47,403 nucleotides of DNA from Candidatus Thorarchaeota archaeon (GTDB taxonomy: Archaea > Asgardarchaeota > Thorarchaeia > Thorarchaeales > Thorarchaeaceae), in assembly GCA_030612005.1 (NCBI GenBank), contig JAUWOU010000011.1, positions 1 through 47,403 on the forward strand, in the 5' to 3' direction. The position numbers and the translations under genes were made by a program. A model generated the notes under the pieces. The model was not told the DNA's origin. It worked only from the letters and a program-made list of their open reading frames with translations, and ran no database searches. Below are positions 33,753 to 42,156 of this stretch, piece after piece; positions within the stretch are counted from its first letter, which is position 1, and each line of letters starts with the position of its first letter.

Positions 33753-35669
33753 TTGCCGGTTTCTGACAGATACACAAAGTTAGGTCTGATGGTAGGTCTT
33801 GAACTTCACCAGCAATTAGACACTCGAAGAAAATTATTTTGTCATTGTCCTACTATTATTCGTGATGAAAAACCAGATGGTATATTCATTCGAAGACTTC
33901 GCCCAACCCAAAGTGAAATGGGCGAAATTGACCCTGCTGCCCTTTTTGAGTTTCAGAAGAAGAAACGATTTTGTTACGAGTATTACAATGATACAACCTG
34001 CCTAGTCGAAGCTGATGAAGAACCCCCACATGATCTATGCGAAGATGCGATTGATATCTGTCTAACAATGGCCAGATTCTTACAATCAAATCCAGTTGAT
34101 GAAATCCATCCAATGCGGAAGATTGTGATAGACGGATCTAATACTACTGGTTTTCAACGTACCACAATCATTGCCAATGGTGGAAAAACAATTGTGGATG
34201 GAAAAACAATTGGAATTCAGATTATCTGTCTTGAGGAGGATGCAGCACGAAAGATTGCTGATGATGACAAGAATAACATGAGAATATACCGACTCGATCG
34301 TCTTGGAATTCCCTTGATTGAGGTTGCTACTGATCCAGATATCCGATCACCAGAAGAAGCACAAGAGGTCGCTCTTGCTATTGGATTACTTCTAAGATCA
34401 ACTGGAAGGGTGAAACGAGGTCAAGGAACAATCCGTCAAGATGTCAATGTATCAATCAAGGATGGTGCAATAATAGAAATCAAGGGTTTACAGCAACTTG
34501 ACATGTTAGCAAAAACCGTTGAATATGAAGCACTTAGACAAGAGAAACTCCTCGAAATTCGTGATACATTAAGAAACCGTGGAATAACTGCGGAAAAAAT
34601 CAAAGACAAAATCACTGATGTTTCAGCAGTTTTTAAAAAAAGCGAGTCAAAAGTAATCAAAAAAGCTCTAATATCTGGCGGCACAGTCTTTGCTGTAAAA
34701 CTACCTGGGTTTGCAGGACTCCTTGGAATACAAGTTCAACCCGAACGACGATTTGGAACAGAAATCTCGGATTATGCGAAATTTTGGGGAAGAGTTGGAG
34801 GAATATTTCATACGGATGAATTACCAAAGTATGGGATATCTGATACTGATGTTTCTGAGATTCGTAAAATTTTGAAGGCTAAGGATGAAGATGCTGTGGT
34901 TCTTGTTGCATCATCTAAGAATAGATGTAAAGATGCATTAAATGCTGTAGTCAATCGTGCACGTGAGGCAATTCAAGGAGTGCCTGCTGAAACTAGGATG
35001 CCTCTTCCAGAAGGCACATCGAAATTTGCACGACCGAGACCAGGACCTTCACGGATGTATCCAGAAACTGATGTGAGACCTGTAAAGATTACAGAAAATC
35101 GTCTTACAAGAATCAAGAAGAATATGCCCGAAACTATTGAGAATAAAGGGAAACGTTTCGTCAAGGAGTACAAACTAAGTACTGATCTAGCATTTCAAAT
35201 CACTCGTTCAGTGAATCTTGGCATTTTTGAACTTATTATCAAAGAAACAAAGGTCCCTCCAACACTAGTTGCTGCAACTCTAGAGAATACAATAGTGAGT
35301 CTACATAGAGACCAAGTTCCTACAGAGAATCTACAAGAAAACCACTTCATTGACATGTTCAAACTAATCGAACAAAATGAACTATCTGCTGAAGCAATTC
35401 CTGAAGTTCTAACACACCTTGCCAATAATCCGAGTTCAAGTATTAGTGAAACTCTAGAGTCTACTGGACTTGGCATGATGAGTGGCGCCGAGGTCGAGGA
35501 AATTGTTAGGAAAATAGTCCAAGATCGAGAAGATATTATTCGAGAACAAGGTGAACGCTCGCTAGGTGGACTTATGGGTACAGTTATGAAAGAGCTAGGA
35601 GGAAAAATTGACGGAAAGACCGTCAAGCAAATCCTTACAGATGAGATTAACAAACTTCTCAATACATAG
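33753..35669 (+). CDS. gatE: Glutamyl-tRNA(Gln) amidotransferase subunit E
   Basis: 638 aa, the kinase/transferase and tRNA-binding subunit of GatDE. GatB-type core with GLMVGLELHQQLDTRRKLFCHCP, EADEEPPH, DGSNTTGFQRT, DRLGIPLIEVATDPD and RQDVNVSIKDGAIIEIKG; an AspRS-like inserted domain around 290-420; C-terminal helical YqeY-type tail (SSSISETLESTGLGMMSGAEVEEIVRKI). TTG at 33753, one base after the gatD stop, is the natural start; the open frame upstream overlaps gatD and is not coding. Confidence 0.96.
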   Translation: MPVSDRYTKLGLMVGLELHQQLDTRRKLFCHCPTIIRDEKPDGIFIRRLRPTQSEMGEIDPAALFEFQKKKRFCYEYYNDTTCLVEADEEPPHDLCEDAIDICLTMARFLQSNPVDEIHPMRKIVIDGSNTTGFQRTTIIANGGKTIVDGKTIGIQIICLEEDAARKIADDDKNNMRIYRLDRLGIPLIEVATDPDIRSPEEAQEVALAIGLLLRSTGRVKRGQGTIRQDVNVSIKDGAIIEIKGLQQLDMLAKTVEYEALRQEKLLEIRDTLRNRGITAEKIKDKITDVSAVFKKSESKVIKKALISGGTVFAVKLPGFAGLLGIQVQPERRFGTEISDYAKFWGRVGGIFHTDELPKYGISDTDVSEIRKILKAKDEDAVVLVASSKNRCKDALNAVVNRAREAIQGVPAETRMPLPEGTSKFARPRPGPSRMYPETDVRPVKITENRLTRIKKNMPETIENKGKRFVKEYKLSTDLAFQITRSVNLGIFELIIKETKVPPTLVAATLENTIVSLHRDQVPTENLQENHFIDMFKLIEQNELSAEAIPEVLTHLANNPSSSISETLESTGLGMMSGAEVEEIVRKIVQDREDIIREQGERSLGGLMGTVMKELGGKIDGKTVKQILTDEINKLLNT

Positions 35670-35764
35670 ACTTCATCATGATTCCTTTGAGTAAATCATA
35701 TGATAAGCTTAATTAGAGGAATCTAATGTGCTCGGTTGCCAGACTTCAACATGAGTGATACACT

Positions 35765-35930
35765 GCCGCAGTGGCCTAGCCTGGCAGGGCGCGAGACTCA
35801 TAATCTTCTTGGGTTTCCCAAGATAAGATCGGGGTCATTGAGATCGCGTCTCAGATGAGGCATCTCGAAGTCGCGGGCTCGAAACATCGTCACATTTCGT
35901 GATGATGATAGCCTCCCGTCTGCGGCACCA
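35765..35930 (+). tRNA. tRNA-Met(CAT), probably elongator, with two introns
   Basis: Acceptor GCCGCAG/CTGCGGC, discriminator A, encoded CCA. Anticodon stem CGAGA/TCTCG (35792-35796 and 35863-35867), anticodon CAT at 35799-35801. A 59-base intron at the canonical site (about 35803-35861) contains two hairpins, one closed by CTTGGG/CCCAAG. A second insertion in the T loop (about 35884-35914) folds through CATCGTCAC/GTGATGATG. The anticodon stem lacks the initiator GGG/CCC pairs, so elongator Met is likely; tRNA-Ile with modified CAT is not excluded. Confidence 0.82.
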
Positions 35931-36036
35931 TTACCTATTTTGTCAACATGTTTTAGTGATTCAAAACTAGGGGTCAATTGAAAAAGAATCAAGCTTTTAT
36001 GTTTTCAAATTAGAATCAATATTGGTTGTGTAAATC

Positions 36037-36267
36037 GTGGAAAGAGTAGAGGAATCCTATCTAGAAAATTATCTTCAGAATCAACTGAAGAATCATCTTG
36101 GCAAACGTGTGAGAGTCTGGGCTGCAGGTCGCCAGAGAAATTGGAGAGGGGTGTTACTTCAAATTGGTTCAGATTTTATAGAAATTGGCAAAGTTCGGAA
36201 TGAAACTGTTGTGAAACGTCAGTATCTTCTCCTTAATCAGATAGTTCTCATAGAACCTGATGAATAA
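36037..36267 (+). CDS. Small protein, possibly Sm-like fold
   Basis: 76 aa. A helical N terminus (VEESYLENYLQNQLKNHLG) precedes a run of strands: KRVRVWAAGRQRNWRGVLLQIGSDFIEIGKV...YLLLNQIVLIEPDE, which resembles a Sm/LSm beta barrel (strand, Gly-rich turn, bent second strand). No clear Sm2 motif is seen, so the fold is a suggestion. GTG start at 36037. Its neighbours are the tRNA-Met gene and a convergent membrane protein gene. Confidence 0.6.
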   Translation: MERVEESYLENYLQNQLKNHLGKRVRVWAAGRQRNWRGVLLQIGSDFIEIGKVRNETVVKRQYLLLNQIVLIEPDE

Positions 36268-36336
36268 ATTCCTGTGAAGAAATCCTCCTGCGGCACCATT
36301 CTCGTAGATCAATTTCAGTTAGGGAGTTACGAATTA

Positions 36337-36867
36337 CTAGATGTCTCCCCCACAGTTTGCACATGTTGTAATTCCTTGCTCGTTTTTAGTTCCACAATAC
36401 GGACAAATCACAAGGACTCTCTCACGTTCGATAATTGTTGTTTGACCCCCGTTATCATCGTCGTCATCAACAATTTTTGTAATGAACCAGAGTGCAATTA
36501 TGAATAACCCTAGAACTACTGCAATGGGAATTACAAAAGCAAGTGTTGCGTCCAAGCTAATCACTATTGATGGAGCTAAGAATATCAACCAGATAATAGC
36601 AAGAATTATGAAAAATGTAAAGCATCCACAAGAACTCATTGGTCTTCTTCTATATCTTCTATGATATCCCATACCTCCAGAATAGGTCCTGCGTCTTCTA
36701 GACCGTGATATCGGACGCCTAATACGAAAACGTTGTCGTTGCATTGGTTTTGGTGTAGATCTCCCACTCGATCGGCGTATAGACCTTGATTTTGCTTTAG
36801 AACCCAGTCCACCTACACGGCTCGTAGTCCGTTTTTTCTTTTGTCGTCTTCCTCTTATTCTTGGCAC
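36337..36867 (-). CDS. Membrane protein with basic N terminus and C-terminal zinc ribbon
   Basis: 176 aa. Residues 1-75 are extremely Arg/Lys/Ser-rich. Two membrane helices follow (FFIILAIIWLIFLAPSIVI and TLAFVIPIAVVLGLFIIALW), then an acidic DDDDDN stretch and a zinc ribbon CPYCGTKNEQGITTCANCGG. Function unknown; the basic tail could bind nucleic acid or lipid head groups. Confidence 0.7.
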   Translation of the reverse strand: MPRIRGRRQKKKRTTSRVGGLGSKAKSRSIRRSSGRSTPKPMQRQRFRIRRPISRSRRRRTYSGGMGYHRRYRRRPMSSCGCFTFFIILAIIWLIFLAPSIVISLDATLAFVIPIAVVLGLFIIALWFITKIVDDDDDNGGQTTIIERERVLVICPYCGTKNEQGITTCANCGGDI

Positions 36868-36981
36868 AACACATCACTGAATTTGAAAGTCTGAAGGTGG
36901 TCTTTTATTTATTATGAATATAGCACTTTGAATTATATAATCTAATGACGAAGTTATTAGGAATAATCTACACTAAAGACC

Positions 36982-37191
36982 ATGACAGAAGAGAAATGGA
37001 AGTTAGTAGGTGGTAGTGTGTATAGACTCGCTGAAGTCTTTGAGGGGATGATTGATGCTGTAACACTTGCGAAAGAAATGAAAGAGAAACATCACATATT
37101 CCTATCAAAGACAAAAGATGGCCGTTGGGCTGTCTATTGGAGGTCAAAAGAATCTACCATTGAATGTGAAACGAAGTATTACAGTGTATGA
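36982..37191 (+). CDS. Small hypothetical protein, paralogue of the gene at 41180
   Basis: 69 aa. Pattern: EKW, then a hydrophobic helix with Val/Leu/Phe spacing, then KDGRWAVYWR near the C terminus. The same layout (EKW...V..L...F...A...A...H...KDG.W.VYWR) appears in the 66-aa gene at 41180, so the two form a small family. Length and the strand-helix-strand appearance suit a tiny alpha/beta domain. Function unknown. Confidence 0.65.
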   Translation: MTEEKWKLVGGSVYRLAEVFEGMIDAVTLAKEMKEKHHIFLSKTKDGRWAVYWRSKESTIECETKYYSV

Positions 37192-37235
37192 TTCTCTTTA
37201 TTGGTGCTTAATAGTAATTGACAATACCTAAGTCC

Positions 37236-37547
37236 ATGTTGCCTGACTCTTTTCATCCTGAATTAGAAAATGATGATCGAAAAATCAGGATGGAATCATT
37301 AGGCCGGGTTGTAAACAAACAGAACCGGCTTCAATTTGAACGGATGATACGCGAAACAAAATGGTCTGGTGTAATTGATATCTCTGAATGGACAGCAGAT
37401 GCTGTGAAAGCACTTGTGACTGTTTGTGCAGATGAGAAACTATCTATCACAATAAAACGCGGATCCAGATATTTCATGCCAATACGATTTCCTAAAAGAC
37501 CGATGTTAGAATCGTTTGCTGAAGCTATTATATCGGGAGAGTTTTGA
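37236..37547 (+). CDS. Hypothetical protein
   Basis: 103 aa from ATG 37236 (an upstream TTG at 37218 would add six). Charged N terminus, then RMIRETKWSGVIDISEWTADAVKALVTVCADEKLSITIKRGSRYF, which reads as a compact alpha/beta fold. Not recognised. It lies 66 bases before pgk. Confidence 0.6.
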   Translation: MLPDSFHPELENDDRKIRMESLGRVVNKQNRLQFERMIRETKWSGVIDISEWTADAVKALVTVCADEKLSITIKRGSRYFMPIRFPKRPMLESFAEAIISGEF

Positions 37548-37613
37548 AAACACACAATCTCTCTAACAACCTCTTTATTGGAATCATGTTCTATCCAGAA
37601 CTTGGTGAAGACA

Positions 37614-38825
37614 TTGCAATTCACTTTCAAGACACTTGATGATGTAGATTCCAGAGGGAAGCGAGTTTTAATCCGTGTTGACATGAATTGTTCTGTTGAC
37701 CCTGAAACAAAAACAATTACGGACAGCTCACGGATTGATGCAATACGAAACACATTGGAGGATCTCTCTCAGAGCAAGGTAGTATTGTTGGCCCATCAAG
37801 GTCGTCCTGGAAGTGATGATTTCATCTCATTAGAACAACATACAGAGATTCTGAGAAATTCTGGATTTGATGCAACATTTGTTGATGATATCTTCGGTAA
37901 GAAAGCGAAGGATGCAATTGAAAAAGTCAAAGACGGAGAAATACTTGTCCTTCAAAATGTGCGATACTTTGATGGTGAACTCAAAAAGGCACCTCCAGAA
38001 GAGGTCGCAAAAGAACCATTGGTACAGGAACTTTACCCCCTCTTTGATTTATTTGTTAATGATGCATTCGGAGCAGCACATCGTTCACAGGCATCATTAG
38101 TAGGTTTTACTACAGTACTTCCATCAGTCGCAGGTCGGTTAGTAGAGAAAGAAATTCGCACGTTAACCGAAGCTACAGAAACAGATCAACACCCTTGGAC
38201 ATTGGTTCTTGGCGGAAGCAAGGTTGAAGGTAAAGTAAAGACACTGAGTAAACTTCTAACAACAGGTCGGGTTGATAATGCAGTTTTGGGTGGACTTGTT
38301 GGAACATTGTTTCTAATTGCAGATGATAAAATACCAGAGAGTTATTCCGCGCCAATCAAGGGTTACGAGAATGCCGTGGATACTGCCCGAGAATTAATCG
38401 CAAGTTATAGCGATGTCATTTTGCTTCCTGAAGATGCTGCGGTTGAAAGCAATGACAATAGAATAGACTGTGAATTTTCTGATATGAATGGTCATCCATT
38501 TCTTGATATTGGCCCCAGAACGGCGGCAAAGTATACTGAACTCATCACAAATTCTGCTGTTGTATTTGCTAATGGTCCAATGGGTTATTTTGAGAAGGAA
38601 GTGTTTGCCTCAGGAACTAAAATGATACTCCAAGCAATTGCAGATTGCAAGGGTGTTACGGTTGTTGGAGGTGGCCATATGGGGGCTATGGCAAATAAAA
38701 TGAAACTAGAATCTGAGATTACACATATCAGCACAGGTGGAGGAGCCACTATCAATTTCCTAACAGGAAAGAAATTAGATCTTGTTTTAGCTCTTGAAGA
38801 GGCTGCAAAAAGGATGGATGGATAA
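37614..38825 (+). CDS. pgk: Phosphoglycerate kinase
   Basis: 403 aa glycolytic/gluconeogenic enzyme interconverting 1,3-bisphosphoglycerate and 3-phosphoglycerate with ATP. Landmarks: GKRVLIRVDMNCSVD, HQGRPGSDD, LQNVRYFDGE, NDAFGAAHR, GGSKVEGKVKTL, the Gly-rich nucleotide loop VVGGGHMGAMANKM and the C-terminal STGGGATINFL. TTG 37614 is preferred because GGTG lies just upstream and the first strand starts there; a longer frame to 37578 is open. Confidence 0.95.
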   Translation: MQFTFKTLDDVDSRGKRVLIRVDMNCSVDPETKTITDSSRIDAIRNTLEDLSQSKVVLLAHQGRPGSDDFISLEQHTEILRNSGFDATFVDDIFGKKAKDAIEKVKDGEILVLQNVRYFDGELKKAPPEEVAKEPLVQELYPLFDLFVNDAFGAAHRSQASLVGFTTVLPSVAGRLVEKEIRTLTEATETDQHPWTLVLGGSKVEGKVKTLSKLLTTGRVDNAVLGGLVGTLFLIADDKIPESYSAPIKGYENAVDTARELIASYSDVILLPEDAAVESNDNRIDCEFSDMNGHPFLDIGPRTAAKYTELITNSAVVFANGPMGYFEKEVFASGTKMILQAIADCKGVTVVGGGHMGAMANKMKLESEITHISTGGGATINFLTGKKLDLVLALEEAAKRMDG

Positions 38826-38826
38826 T

Positions 38827-39162
38827 ATGCAACTTTTCCAGGATATTATCATTTGGCTCAGCCAAGAACCAACAGTATGGATAACTGCTATCTATCTAAT
38901 TCTAATCAATGTTCTAGCGTTTATGACAATGTGGTGGGATAAGAGAAGAGCTAGAAATGACGGGTGGCGAGTCAGTGAGGTAACTCTACTAGTCATGGGT
39001 TTCATTGGCGGTGCAGTTGGTTTGATTATTGGCATGTTCAAGTTTCGTCATAAAACAAGGAAAAAACCTTTCCAAGCAATTACTATAATTGGACTGGTTA
39101 TTTCACTCTTCATCTATTGGGTTGAATTCAGAGCGATATTATGGCATTTGTATTTCATATAA
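38827..39162 (+). CDS. DUF1294 family small membrane protein
   Basis: 111 aa. Three to four hydrophobic helices with the family motif between the first two: MTMWWDKRRARNDGWRVSEVTLLVMGFIGGAVGLIIGMFKFRHKTRKKPF. ATG 38827 directly follows the pgk stop. Function unknown; members are found in bacteria and archaea, some fused to cold-shock domains. Confidence 0.85.
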   Translation: MQLFQDIIIWLSQEPTVWITAIYLILINVLAFMTMWWDKRRARNDGWRVSEVTLLVMGFIGGAVGLIIGMFKFRHKTRKKPFQAITIIGLVISLFIYWVEFRAILWHLYFI

Positions 39163-39187
39163 TACAATATCGAATCATTAGAAAAAG

Positions 39188-39294
39188 TGGAGCCCCAGGC
39201 GCGAATTGAACGCGCGACCTGCTGATTACAAGTCAGCCGCTTTGACCGTATCTCTGTATAAACAGAGATTCTATAGCCTCTAAGCCACTGGGGC
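39188..39294 (-). tRNA. tRNA-Thr(TGT) with a D-loop intron
   Basis: On the minus strand: acceptor GCCCCAG/CTGGGGC, discriminator T and encoded CCA. Anticodon arm CTGA-CTTGTAA-TCAG with anticodon TGT at 39228-39230. T stem GCGCG/CGCGC. The D stem GCTT/AAGC is interrupted in its loop by 31 bases (39246-39276) that fold through ATCTCTG/CAGAGAT; removal restores the loop AGAGGTCA. The anticodon loop is uninterrupted. Confidence 0.88.
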
Positions 39295-39358
39295 ATCTTG
39301 AACTCCGAAATATGGTGTTGGTTTTAAAAGCTACTCTTCGGGATAACTTTCCATATCA

Positions 39359-39901
39359 TCACTTATCATGATAGACATTATCGATAATGACTGCATAAGC
39401 GAGTAGCATCAATCTTGGAGCATTTCGGTCTAGGATGTGAATTACATAGCGGTCTTTGAAATTGAACATAGGAGCAAATACATCTCGCCACTTGTCCCCT
39501 TTCTTGATTTCGGCATAGACTATGTTCTTATCCTTGGGATGAGTTATCTTGAAATTCCACTTTGTTACACCGCCCTGAGCCTTGTAAATCATATTTTCAT
39601 CTGGATCATACATATCGATAGATCCTCTGAAAGAAATCAGCGGTTTCTTACCACGGCCAATCAGTTCACCAGTAGGAGTTTTTACGTCATAGATTGGGCG
39701 AGCGCTCAATAGCTTCTTATTGATTATACAAAGCGGAGTTTCATCAATGTTTAACAATTGAATTTCAGCTCTCATCGAAAGAAGTTTTCTTCTCATTATT
39801 CCGATTTGTTCACCTTGTGGATTGTAAATCTCACCGCCACCAAATTTCCATGCTTTTTCATGTAGCACATAATGTTCAATCGAGGGGTCTAGAAGGTCCA
39901 T
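39359..39901 (-). CDS. LURP-one/scramblase-like (Tubby-type barrel) protein
   Basis: 180 aa made almost wholly of beta strands: YVLHEKAWKFGGGEIYNPQGEQIGIMRRK, PIYDVKTPTGELIGRGKKPL and VYAEIKKGDKWRD, followed by a hydrophobic C-terminal helix LMLLAYAVII. This matches the LURP-one-related / phospholipid-scramblase fold, a barrel wrapped around a C-terminal helix. No calcium-binding signature is obvious. Role unknown. Confidence 0.8.
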   Translation of the reverse strand: MDLLDPSIEHYVLHEKAWKFGGGEIYNPQGEQIGIMRRKLLSMRAEIQLLNIDETPLCIINKKLLSARPIYDVKTPTGELIGRGKKPLISFRGSIDMYDPDENMIYKAQGGVTKWNFKITHPKDKNIVYAEIKKGDKWRDVFAPMFNFKDRYVIHILDRNAPRLMLLAYAVIIDNVYHDK

Positions 39902-40089
39902 AATTCTTCACCTTGAAACATATTGTAGTCAATTTAATCACAATTAAGAAAAACTGGGATGGATTTTCAGGATTTTATTAGTCTTAGAAAGCAAAAATCA
40001 TCATCGGAGGTATTAATCAAGGACATGTTTATGAGTAACTGTGCGCAAATATCCAATAAGGACAGAGTCCTTTATTGAGTAAACCGTAT

Positions 40090-40099
40090 CACACGTGTG
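40090..40099. repeat. 10-bp palindrome CACACGTGTG
   Basis: Shares the core ACACGTGT with the three palindromes before iorA. It lies in the 280-base spacer before the Pro/Gly-rich membrane protein; a small hairpin (AAGGAC/GTCCTT, near 40059-40074) is also present. Possibly another operator of the same regulator, but single and weaker. Confidence 0.3.
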
Positions 40100-40181
40100 T
40101 CTTACAAACTCTAATGCTTACGAGAAAAGTAAAATAGCATACAGAAGTGCATAAGAACGACGTATCAGTAGGTGAAAGCAA

Positions 40182-41087
40182 TTGCAAACAGATTATTCGA
40201 ACTTCATGGAATCCATTGTCCAACTATTCATACCCATATCAGAGTTCTTCCAAAGCATTGGAATTCCATTTGGCCCAATGGCATGGATAGGTATTCTCGC
40301 AGTCACACCACTACTATTGATAATTATCCTACTGGTAGTTCGTGGTCGACGTAGTGGTGGATTAGGCGTTGATGAAGGTATTAAGAAGATAATAGCTTCA
40401 ACTGGTGATGTTTCAAGTGGTATGGCTGGAGTCAAGAAATTAAAGTTCATCAAGACTCCTGCACAAGCTCTGGTCTTCCTCAAGGTAGAAGAAAATGCAA
40501 TCCAGCAGGCATTGTCTGCAGTTGATTATTATGCTGATCAGGGCGATATTGACGAGGCTCTAAAGACAGAGTTTGTTCAAGCTTATCAAGATCGATTAGA
40601 AGCAGTTCGTAGTGCCATTGACAAAGATGAAGCATTCAAAGAGATTGTTGATACTTCCAGTGCTGTAGATCGAGCACGTTCTGATTATTTACAAAAACTT
40701 GCAGCTATGTCAGGAACAGCTGTTGAAACTGATGATAGTGAAAAGGCTGGTCCTTCAAGTGTAGGAATGCCCAGCTCCACAGAAACAACCACTCCAACTA
40801 CTGGAGCCCCAAGTGAAACCGCACCTAGTGGTGAAGCTCCTAGCGGAGGTCCCCCTGGTGGCGGTGCACCAAGCGGTGGTGCACCTAGTGGAGGTCCCCC
40901 TGGTGGAGGCGCACCTAGTGGTGAAGCCCCCAGTGAAAGTCCTCCTGGCGGTAGTGTTCCTGGTGGAAGTCCTCCAGGTGGAGCCCCAAGTGAAGCAGCA
41001 CCTAAAGCTACAGGTGGCAAGAGTTCTCTGCAGTCCGAAATGCTTCAAGAGATGGAACGTCTCAAAGCGCTCATGGGCGGCGATTAG
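40182..41087 (+). CDS. Single-pass membrane protein with Pro/Gly/Ser-rich tail
   Basis: 301 aa. One membrane helix (AWIGILAVTPLLLIIILLVV, about 33-53), a coiled helical domain (about 60-180), then a disordered tail of repeated APSGG/PPGGG units (about 200-285) and a short C-terminal helix LQSEMLQEMERLKALMGG. The repeat DNA is a direct-repeat tract. TTG 40182 with AGGTG upstream is the start. Tails of this kind often mediate weak multivalent binding; function unknown. Confidence 0.75.
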   Translation: MQTDYSNFMESIVQLFIPISEFFQSIGIPFGPMAWIGILAVTPLLLIIILLVVRGRRSGGLGVDEGIKKIIASTGDVSSGMAGVKKLKFIKTPAQALVFLKVEENAIQQALSAVDYYADQGDIDEALKTEFVQAYQDRLEAVRSAIDKDEAFKEIVDTSSAVDRARSDYLQKLAAMSGTAVETDDSEKAGPSSVGMPSSTETTTPTTGAPSETAPSGEAPSGGPPGGGAPSGGAPSGGPPGGGAPSGEAPSESPPGGSVPGGSPPGGAPSEAAPKATGGKSSLQSEMLQEMERLKALMGGD

Positions 41088-41179
41088 TAACAAACTTGCT
41101 AGTCCTGTACGAATTCACTACTTGGATTGGAACAAGTTTTCCATTCCACTGTTATTAGGTAGTCTACATACAGTATAGT

Positions 41180-41380
41180 ATGAATCCTGAGAAGTGGCTC
41201 TTGATAAATGAAAAAGTACACAAACTCGTCGATATCTTTGATAATGAACAAGAGGCCAACAATTTTGCACTTGCATTGAATGACAATTGTCATACTACAG
41301 TTTACCAAATGAAAGATGGTAAATGGGGTGTTTACTGGAGACCACGCACTGGCATTCTTTGTCCCTATGGCGTTGTTTAG
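41180..41380 (+). CDS. Small hypothetical protein, paralogue of the gene at 36982
   Basis: 66 aa. Layout EKW...VHKLVDIFDN...EANNFALAL...H...KDGKWGVYWRPRTG parallels the 69-aa gene at 36982. ATG at 41180, 90 bases upstream of rpiA. Function unknown. Confidence 0.6.
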   Translation: MNPEKWLLINEKVHKLVDIFDNEQEANNFALALNDNCHTTVYQMKDGKWGVYWRPRTGILCPYGVV

Positions 41381-41469
41381 CACTTCAAATAGAGATAATC
41401 TTCTATGAAATTGTGTCTAGGAAGGCTTTTTGGTGGATTAGTTCAAATGCTGAACTGGAGTCTACTAAG

Positions 41470-42153
41470 ATGTCAAATGTCAAGTTGAATGCCGCAAAGA
41501 GTGCTATTGGATTAATCCCTGAGAGTGGATCAATAGGTCTTGGAAGTGGTTCTACTGTCGCCATTTTTGCAAAAGAGTTAGGTCAAAGAGTTGAATCTGG
41601 TAACGCAGATGTGTCTGTTGTACCGAGTTCTTATCAGGCCTATCAACTCGCAATTGAATTTAATATTCCATTAACCAACCTTGATAAAAACCCCGAACTG
41701 CTTCTTACAGTTGATGGTGCAGATGAGGTTGATAAGGAACTAAATCTCACGAAAGGCGGTGGTGGTGCACTCCTTCAAGAGAAAGTAGTTGCCTCAGCAT
41801 CAAAAAAACTAATCATTATTGTAGATGAATCCAAATTGGTAGATAAATTGGCATCCAGTTTCTTAATTCCATTGGAGGTCCTTCCATTCTCTTTAGGTGT
41901 TGTTCAAAAAACCCTCACAGAGATAGGCATTGATCCTATTGTACGTCAGGCTCAGAAGAAGATGGGACCTGTTGTAACCGATAATGGTAATTTTATCATC
42001 GACCTGAAATTTCCAAAACCAATTGATGACCCTGCAAAAGTTGCAATTGATCTAAAAATGATACCAGGTGTTATTGAAACAGGATTGTTCATTGGTATGA
42101 CAGATGAGGTTCATGTAGGAACTGAGGAAGGTGCCTATGTTCTGAAGAAGTGA
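41470..42153 (+). CDS. rpiA: Ribose-5-phosphate isomerase A
   Basis: 227 aa, interconverts ribose-5-phosphate and ribulose-5-phosphate. Family marks: GLGSGSTVAIFAKELG, DGADEVDKELNLTKGGGGALLQEKVVA with catalytic Asp/Glu/Lys residues, and DNGNFIIDL near the C terminus. ATG 41470 has GGAG ten bases upstream; the open frame upstream overlaps the preceding small gene and does not look coding. It is convergent with the DUF4037 gene. Confidence 0.95.
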   Translation: MSNVKLNAAKSAIGLIPESGSIGLGSGSTVAIFAKELGQRVESGNADVSVVPSSYQAYQLAIEFNIPLTNLDKNPELLLTVDGADEVDKELNLTKGGGGALLQEKVVASASKKLIIIVDESKLVDKLASSFLIPLEVLPFSLGVVQKTLTEIGIDPIVRQAQKKMGPVVTDNGNFIIDLKFPKPIDDPAKVAIDLKMIPGVIETGLFIGMTDEVHVGTEEGAYVLKK

Positions 42154-42156
42154 ACT

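Noticed and set aside
35765-35930. Initiator tRNA-Met
   Set aside because: Anticodon stem CGAGA/TCTCG lacks the three G-C pairs typical of initiator tRNA.
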